This document shows positions 5,427 to 9,733 of a stretch of 9,733 nucleotides of DNA, one piece after another. The stretch's first letter is position 1. Each line of letters starts with the position of its first letter. Below the pieces are notes generated by a model that was not told where the DNA came from, did no database searches, and worked only from the letters and a program-made list of their open reading frames with translations. Origin of the DNA: an uncultured Collinsella sp. (lineage in GTDB: Bacteria; Actinomycetota; Coriobacteriia; Coriobacteriales; Coriobacteriaceae); contig URTD01000062.1 of the NCBI GenBank assembly GCA_900550735.1, positions 1-9,733 of the forward strand, written 5' to 3'. The position numbers were made by a program, and so were the translations under genes.

Positions 5427-6536
5427 TTAGGCGGGTTTAAGCCCAAAACACGCCCGCAGCGTGTTAAGCAGCGCCTCTTGCTTTTTCCTGCGGGCATCGA
5501 CACGATTCCGGTACCGCTTTCGCATACGCTGGTGGATGCGCCATGCGAGCGCCTCCATTGCCTCCATGTCGCAGAGCATCTCGTTATTGACCGTCGCGAC
5601 CTCGATTCCCATAGTAATCAAGCCCGTGTTGCGTTTTTCATCATGGATACGTCCCCTCCGGGAGGAATGACCCAGCTCACCGTTGTATTCCAGGTCAAAC
5701 CGGGCTGCTTCCTGATACGCATCGCAAACTGCATGCGGCATCCCCGAGATTGCCTGCGCACGGTCATCGAACTCGATCTTGTAGTCGGTCTTAAAGGGAC
5801 CGCAGGCAAATCCGCCATAGAAAAACGGAAGCGAAAACAGAGCGAGCATGATGCACTCCATGGGCGAGCGCAGATTTTCTGACAGGTAGGGACACAGGCG
5901 CAGCAGCTGTTTGGCCACATTCCCCTTGCATGCCGCGAGGTAATCTACCAGGCAATCGGGTGTCAGCACGGACTCGACCTCAAAGTAACCGACATCTGGC
6001 GGCTGGTCTTTGTCCTTTGCCAATTTGTTCACGACAGGCGAGGTGTAGGGAGGCAGATACTTCCCGCGGTCACTCAGTGAAATCTTAGAGCACAGCTCCT
6101 GGGCCAGGGCAAATGCCTGGATACAGCCGACCTCGCGGGCGACGGCAACACAAAGGGCCTCGGGAGATAGACTGTACACCCCTGGTTCCACCTCTAGAAT
6201 CGAGCCGGCGGGCAACCCAGAGCATACGGACCAGCCCACGCCAGGCATGCGGCGGCGCTGCGCCGCAGATCCCACCAGCAAGCAAAGATCTTCTTGCACC
6301 TCGCCGCTTGCGGCCCCAATCCGCACCAAGTCGGGAAGATAGATGTCCTCGATCGAGGGCGACGACGCGCGCAGCACACGGCACTCTTCATCGGGACTGA
6401 GGTCCCTCCAGCTGATGTAACCCATTTGTCGGCGCTCGGCGCGCATCATGCGTAGCGCCGAGGCGCCGGTCAGAATTATGGAGGCCGCTAGCTGTTCGCC
6501 TGTCGGGTCGTCGCACCGCTCAATCTTCACTGCCAC
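5427..6536 (-). CDS. AbiEi-like / DUF559-like (Vsr nuclease fold) orphan protein
   Basis: A 369-aa protein with no assigned function. The middle (about 80-150) resembles the AbiEi-type antitoxin region, with LPAGSILEVEPGVYSLSPEA and a following AxAQELC helix. Then RSPMECIMLALFSLPFFYGG (223-242) leads into a DUF559/Vsr-like nuclease-fold segment: CDAY (D272), FDLEYNGELGH (E283, E287, H290) and HDEKR (D299, R302), followed by GIEVATVN. These are in the order expected for an acidic catalytic centre. The C-terminus (about 338-357) is a basic helix. Nuclease activity is inference. The GTG start (6536) has AGGGG 7 nt upstream, overlapping the comF stop, 10 nt away; an ATG at 6575 inside comF is an alternative. 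Codon use looks less G/C-biased than its neighbours. I link it to a family common in Coriobacteriia from recalled motif resemblance, not from a search. Confidence 0.7.
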   Translation of the reverse strand: MAVKIERCDDPTGEQLAASIILTGASALRMMRAERRQMGYISWRDLSPDEECRVLRASSPSIEDIYLPDLVRIGAASGEVQEDLCLLVGSAAQRRRMPGVGWSVCSGLPAGSILEVEPGVYSLSPEALCVAVAREVGCIQAFALAQELCSKISLSDRGKYLPPYTSPVVNKLAKDKDQPPDVGYFEVESVLTPDCLVDYLAACKGNVAKQLLRLCPYLSENLRSPMECIMLALFSLPFFYGGFACGPFKTDYKIEFDDRAQAISGMPHAVCDAYQEAARFDLEYNGELGHSSRRGRIHDEKRNTGLITMGIEVATVNNEMLCDMEAMEALAWRIHQRMRKRYRNRVDARRKKQEALLNTLRACFGLKPA

Positions 6537-6546
6537 AAAACCACCC

Positions 6547-7353
6547 CTACCAAACGCGTGCGATAGCGAGGCCATCAACGGCCGCGGCACCGGCGCGCTT
6601 GAGTTCCGCCGAAGCCGCGGCCATCGTCGCGCCCGTGGTGATAACGTCATCGATAAGCAGCAGGCGGCGGCCGTGCACGTCCTCAACCGTCTCGTACATG
6701 CCTTGGGCACGCTCGCGGCGCTCCTCACGACCGAGTTCGCGCTGGTCGCCATGCCCGTACTTGACGAGAGCATCGAGCAGGGGAACACCCGACAGCTCGC
6801 AAAATGGGCGCGCAATAGCCTCCATATGATCAAAACCACGCCGCCGAAACGCTGCCGCCGTCGCAGGCACAAACACCACCGCATCCGCACCGGACAGCAC
6901 ACCTCCGTAGCGATCGGGCGCTACGACCTGGGCATGCAGGGCGGTGTCGTAGAGCAGCTCCGCCAGATACGGAGCCAGACGTTGCTCACCCGCATCCTTG
7001 TACGCTTTAATGATGCGCGGCAGCGGATGCGCATAGACGGCGCACGCCAGGCAGCGGTCGAGCGCCTCCGCCATTGCCGAGGACGTGCCCTCGACCGAAC
7101 ACTCAGTGCACAGCAAATCCCCAAACGGGGCGCCGCATCGGGTGCAGCTATGACACGGGTCGATGAGCGTGAGCGCAGCCAGACAGTCTTGGCAAATAAG
7201 CGCACCGGCGCGCTCGCAGCCGGCACATCGTGTTGGCGACAATGCCTCGAGCGCCTCGTGTGCCACCCGCTCGGCAAACGGTAGCAATTCGTCCGCAAAC
7301 GGTAGGGCACCGGCACCCTGCAGACGGCTCAATATGTTCAGATGGCTCTTCAA
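6547..7353 (-). CDS. comF: ComF family protein (zinc-ribbon plus phosphoribosyltransferase domain)
   Basis: A 268-aa ComF/GntX-type protein. ComF is needed for uptake or processing of transforming DNA in competent bacteria, but its reaction is not settled. An N-terminal four-plus-four cysteine zinc ribbon is visible: C43-x2-C46, C54-x2-C57, then C67/C70/C73 and C82-x2-C85. The phosphoribosyltransferase fold follows, with VPATAAAFRRRGFDH (162-176), the Q-R-x-L basic stretch at about 204-217, and the PRPP loop LLLIDDVITTGAT (231-243). The start is TTG at 7353, preceded by GGGAGGG 7 nt upstream. No ATG occurs in frame before residue 94. That ribosome-binding site lies in a perfect hairpin. The gene follows ricT by 102 nt and is followed after 10 nt by the nuclease-like gene. 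Confidence 0.92.
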   Translation of the reverse strand: MKSHLNILSRLQGAGALPFADELLPFAERVAHEALEALSPTRCAGCERAGALICQDCLAALTLIDPCHSCTRCGAPFGDLLCTECSVEGTSSAMAEALDRCLACAVYAHPLPRIIKAYKDAGEQRLAPYLAELLYDTALHAQVVAPDRYGGVLSGADAVVFVPATAAAFRRRGFDHMEAIARPFCELSGVPLLDALVKYGHGDQRELGREERRERAQGMYETVEDVHGRRLLLIDDVITTGATMAAASAELKRAGAAAVDGLAIARVW

Positions 7354-7356
7354 GAC

Positions 7357-7392
7357 ACAACCCTCCCTACGCTCGGTCGCAGGGAGGGTTGT
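7357..7392 (-). promoter_or_regulatory. comF: 12-bp hairpin enclosing the comF ribosome-binding site
   Basis: On the minus strand ACAACCCTCCCT pairs perfectly with AGGGAGGGTTGT across a 12-nt loop. The second arm contains the comF Shine-Dalgarno (GGGAGG), and the hairpin ends 4 nt before the TTG start. Folding would hide the site, so translation of comF could be low or switchable. It has no U-tract, so it is a poor terminator candidate. The structure is seen; the regulation is inference. Confidence 0.6.
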
Positions 7393-7410
7393 TGATTCGG
7401 CGCTATGATA

Positions 7411-7427
7411 CCCCGATGCGCTCGGGG
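7411..7427 (-). terminator. Weak hairpin after ricT, possible minor terminator
   Basis: CCCCGA and TCGGGG form a 6-bp stem with a 5-nt loop, 29 nt after the ricT stop. It is followed on the minus strand by TATCATAG rather than a U-run, so termination would be weak and readthrough into comF is likely. Confidence 0.3.
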
Positions 7428-7455
7428 CAAGGCGGGCTAAATCCGCTCGCGGGCG

Positions 7456-9156
7456 TTATTCGCCGGCGGGCGGTTGTGGTGCGGGCGAAGACGGGGTCGA
7501 GCCCTCGCCACCATCCTGGCGCGGCTTGCGGGAACGGCGACGGCGACGGCGCTTTTGACCCTGGTCGGCCGAGCCCTCGCCACCGCGATCCTCGCGCGGC
7601 TCGCGCTCGTCACGAGCGGCGCCATGCGAAGCCTTGGCAGCCGCTCCCCCGCCATCTCCGGGACGACGGCGCGTGACCTTGACCTCGCCATCCGAGACCT
7701 GATCGGCCACGGAGGGCACTGAAGGCTTCTGCTGCGCGCCCGAGGAATGGCGACGGCGCGGACGCGGCGCGCGCTCCTCCTCGCCACGTGACTTGCCGCC
7801 CTTGTCGACAGGCGCATCGGAGGCCGAGGCGCCCTTGGAAGTGGCACCGACCTCGCGAGCAGCTGCGGCGCGGAAGGCGTCCTCGCGCTCCTCGCTCGAC
7901 AGATGACGGCGGCGGCGACGTGTGGGGTTCATGCCGCCGCCGCGATTCTGCTGCTGGGGCTGCTGAACCTCGCGCTCGCGAGAGGCGTTCTTGCCCGCGG
8001 CTGCAACCTCGGTAGCATCGCCCGAGCCCGCGCGCTTGCGACGGCGACGGCCATCGGCCGCCCCCTCGGCCTCGGGTGTCTCGGCCTTACCGCGGCCTTT
8101 TCCGCGGCCACGGCCCTCGCCCTGACCCTGACCGGCGCGAGCATCGGATTCAGCATCGCGACGGCGGCGCTTGGGCATCGTCGTCCCCGCCAGACGGTCG
8201 GCGCTCGACAGGCCATCGCCCACGTCGACGCCGTTCTCGCGATCGAGTTCCATGAGCGCCAGGCGCATCTCGGGCGACTCGATGCGCTCGAGCACATCGC
8301 GCGTCACACAGTCGGGGCGGCAGTTGCAGCCCTGTTCGGCGGCCTTCTTTTTGCAGCCCTCCGAGCACGTCATATCGGCCAGGTTGACCTTAAAGACCTT
8401 GCCGTTCTCCAGGCGCAGCACCAGCTGCTCACGCGGCGTGTCATATTCCTGGATACGCGCCTTGCCAAGCGGCGTATCGATGAGCGTCTTCTTTTTGGGC
8501 GCACGGCTCTTAAAGTCCTTGTACGCCTCGAACTCATAGCGCAGGCAGCACATCAGGCGGCCGCAAACGCCACTGATCTTGGACGAGTTGAGCGGCAGGT
8601 CCTGCTCTTTTGCCATGCGAATCGAGACGGGCTCAAACTGTCCGCCAAAGCGCGTGCAGCAGAGTTCCTGTCCGCACTGGGCATAGCCGCCCACCAGGCG
8701 GGTCTCGTCGCGCACGCCGATCTGGCGCATGTCGACGCGAATGTGCAGCGTCGAGGACAGATCCTTGACGAGTTGGCGAAAATCGACGCGCTCCTCGGCC
8801 GCAAAGTAGAACACGGCCTTCTCGCCGCCAAACAGGTACTCGACGCCCACCGGCTTCATCTCGAGGTCGAGCTCCTTGACCAGGCGGCGGAAGTCGACCA
8901 TGGCCTCGTCGCCCTGGATGGCCAGGTCGTCGGCAAGCTGGAGGTCGATGTCGCTCGCCACGCGCAGCACGGGCTTGAGCGGCTGACCGATCTCGTCTTG
9001 CGGCACCTCAAAGGGATCGGCCGTGACCAGGCCGATCTCGGTTCCGCGCTCGGTGGAGCAAATGGCATAATCGGCCTCGAGGATATCCAGATCCTGCGGA
9101 TCGAACCACAGGTCGCGCGAGGCGTAGGTAAACTTAACGGGTACGACTAACGGCAT
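7456..9156 (-). CDS. ricT: PSP1-domain protein RicT/YaaT with long Arg-rich disordered tail
   Basis: A 566-aa protein; Bacillus YaaT is about 275 aa. RicT forms the Fe-S RicA-RicF-RicT complex, which affects RNase Y-dependent RNA processing, competence and sporulation in Bacillus. The core (1 to about 285) begins MPLVVPVKFTYASRDLWFDP. It carries the paired cysteine blocks C161-x4-C166-C167 and C198-x4-C203-C204 (in SGVCGRLMCCLRYE), characteristic of the family. A third cluster follows: C264-x3-C268-x8-C277-x-C279-x3-C283. Residues 327-566 are low complexity, with repeated Arg runs (RRRR at 330-333, 413-417, 467-469, 496-498, 536-541), Gly, Ala and acidic residues; this stretch is probably disordered and may bind RNA (inference). 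The start ATG overlaps the end of holB by 10 nt, with AGGAAGG just upstream. The holB-ricT order is conserved in many Gram-positive bacteria. Confidence 0.93.
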   Translation of the reverse strand: MPLVVPVKFTYASRDLWFDPQDLDILEADYAICSTERGTEIGLVTADPFEVPQDEIGQPLKPVLRVASDIDLQLADDLAIQGDEAMVDFRRLVKELDLEMKPVGVEYLFGGEKAVFYFAAEERVDFRQLVKDLSSTLHIRVDMRQIGVRDETRLVGGYAQCGQELCCTRFGGQFEPVSIRMAKEQDLPLNSSKISGVCGRLMCCLRYEFEAYKDFKSRAPKKKTLIDTPLGKARIQEYDTPREQLVLRLENGKVFKVNLADMTCSEGCKKKAAEQGCNCRPDCVTRDVLERIESPEMRLALMELDRENGVDVGDGLSSADRLAGTTMPKRRRRDAESDARAGQGQGEGRGRGKGRGKAETPEAEGAADGRRRRKRAGSGDATEVAAAGKNASREREVQQPQQQNRGGGMNPTRRRRRHLSSEEREDAFRAAAAREVGATSKGASASDAPVDKGGKSRGEEERAPRPRRRHSSGAQQKPSVPSVADQVSDGEVKVTRRRPGDGGGAAAKASHGAARDEREPREDRGGEGSADQGQKRRRRRRSRKPRQDGGEGSTPSSPAPQPPAGE

Positions 9157-9733
9157 TTCAGTGCCTTCCTGATATCGAACAGCATGACCTCGATGGCCAG
9201 CTGGGGAGTAACGTTTCTGGCGATGTTGCGCTCGGCGGTCGCGACCGCCTCGAGCGCCCGCGTGGCACCCGCAACATTCGTCGCGGCGGCAAGCCGCCCG
9301 ATCGTGTCGCGCACGTCCTCGTTCACAACGTCTGCCGCCTCGTCCTGAAGCGTCAGCAGCACGTCGCGCATGAGCGTCCGCGCGCTCGCCAGCGCTTCCA
9401 TAATACCCGAACGCTCGCGCGCGTTGAGTTCGCGCTTGTTGCGGTCCTCAAGCTGCTTCAATGCTCCACGCGACAGGTAGTCGGCGTTTTGCTCGAGCAC
9501 CTTTTCCTGCGTGGACTTGACCTCGGCGAGCGGCGCCTTAACGGCGACGATGAGCGACTTGGCGCGGCTGAGCACGTCGGCCTCGTCGGCGGCGATGAGC
9601 GAATCGATGGCGCGAACCATCTGACGGCGAGCGTCCTGGCGCTCGGCGCTCTTGAGGAACTCGATGCCACGCGCGGGGCTTCCCGCTACTGCGACGGCCA
9701 TGCGGCAACGCGCAGGGTCCTGACCGGTGGCGC
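9147..9733 (-). CDS. holB: DNA polymerase III delta' subunit, C-terminal part (partial)
   Basis: 195 codons of the 3' end are visible; the gene continues beyond the right window edge. Delta' is the clamp-loader subunit that works with tau/gamma and delta to load the beta clamp. The visible part lacks the N-terminal AAA+ motifs, so the call rests on context and general character: a mostly helical C-terminal domain with a GSPARGIEFL segment, as in delta' proteins where a GSP(G)xA motif follows the ATPase part, and direct overlap with ricT as in the tmk-holB-yaaT arrangement of Firmicutes. An internal ATG at 9701 is not the start: the frame upstream stays open and coding-like (residues ATGQDPARCR just before it). 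The stop at 9147 lies within ricT, so the two are translationally coupled. Confidence 0.78.
   Translation of the reverse strand, partial: ATGQDPARCRMAVAVAGSPARGIEFLKSAERQDARRQMVRAIDSLIAADEADVLSRAKSLIVAVKAPLAEVKSTQEKVLEQNADYLSRGALKQLEDRNKRELNARERSGIMEALASARTLMRDVLLTLQDEAADVVNEDVRDTIGRLAAATNVAGATRALEAVATAERNIARNVTPQLAIEVMLFDIRKALKCR

Noticed and set aside
6537..6902. N-terminal extension of the nuclease-like gene
   Set aside because: It would lie within comF in another frame. The GTG at 6536 with AGGGG 7 nt upstream explains the start better.
7405..7427. TATCAT at 7410-7405 (minus) as a comF promoter -10
   Set aside because: No -35 at an acceptable distance: the best match, TTGCCC, is only 14 nt away.
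7903..9150. Long plus-strand open frame (415 codons) opposite ricT
   Set aside because: It is antisense to ricT, whose PSP1 motifs are unmistakable. The translated product is Ala/Leu-rich low complexity, as expected from a mirror frame.

Overview
This window looks like a chromosomal piece of a high-G+C actinobacterium, most likely of the class Coriobacteriia (a Collinsella-type gut bacterium). That is inferred from the G/C-rich third codon positions, the holB-ricT order, a long-form hibernation factor, and a family-typical AbiEi/DUF559-like orphan gene. No rRNA or database match was available to confirm it. Every gene I can support lies on the minus strand, so transcription runs from high to low coordinates.

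In transcription order the genes are as follows. (1) The 3' part of a DNA polymerase III delta' subunit gene (holB, cut by the window end) overlaps ricT/yaaT, a PSP1-domain Fe-S protein that carries a roughly 240-residue Arg/Gly/Ala-rich disordered tail. (2) comF follows after a 102-nt gap, with its ribosome-binding site inside a perfect 12-bp hairpin. (3) Ten bases later comes a 369-aa orphan with a helical/AbiEi-like N-terminal part and a DUF559/Vsr-like nuclease-fold C-terminal part. (4) A 732-nt gene-free stretch holds an AT-rich, about 217-bp imperfect inverted-repeat element (MITE-like, 47-bp arms), two GC-rich hairpins, and a TATAAT promoter overlapped by direct repeats. (5) A solute-binding lipoprotein has a Ser-rich C-terminal tail and ends in a classical terminator. 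(6) A 317-nt gap is followed by the long-form ribosome hibernation factor hpf, with its own terminator. (7) A likely operon follows: a DegV/FakB-type lipid-binding protein, a 3-hydroxyisobutyrate dehydrogenase-family reductase with a 53-residue His/Cys-rich tail made of 12-residue tandem repeats, a small three-span membrane protein, and the start of an unidentified acidic protein cut by the window start.

Most genes are housekeeping: replication, RNA processing/competence regulation, ribosome hibernation and lipid handling. The parts worth a second look are the metal-binding-like tail on the reductase, the AT-rich inverted-repeat element, the nuclease-like orphan next to it, the added tail on RicT, and several leader hairpins that could control downstream genes.
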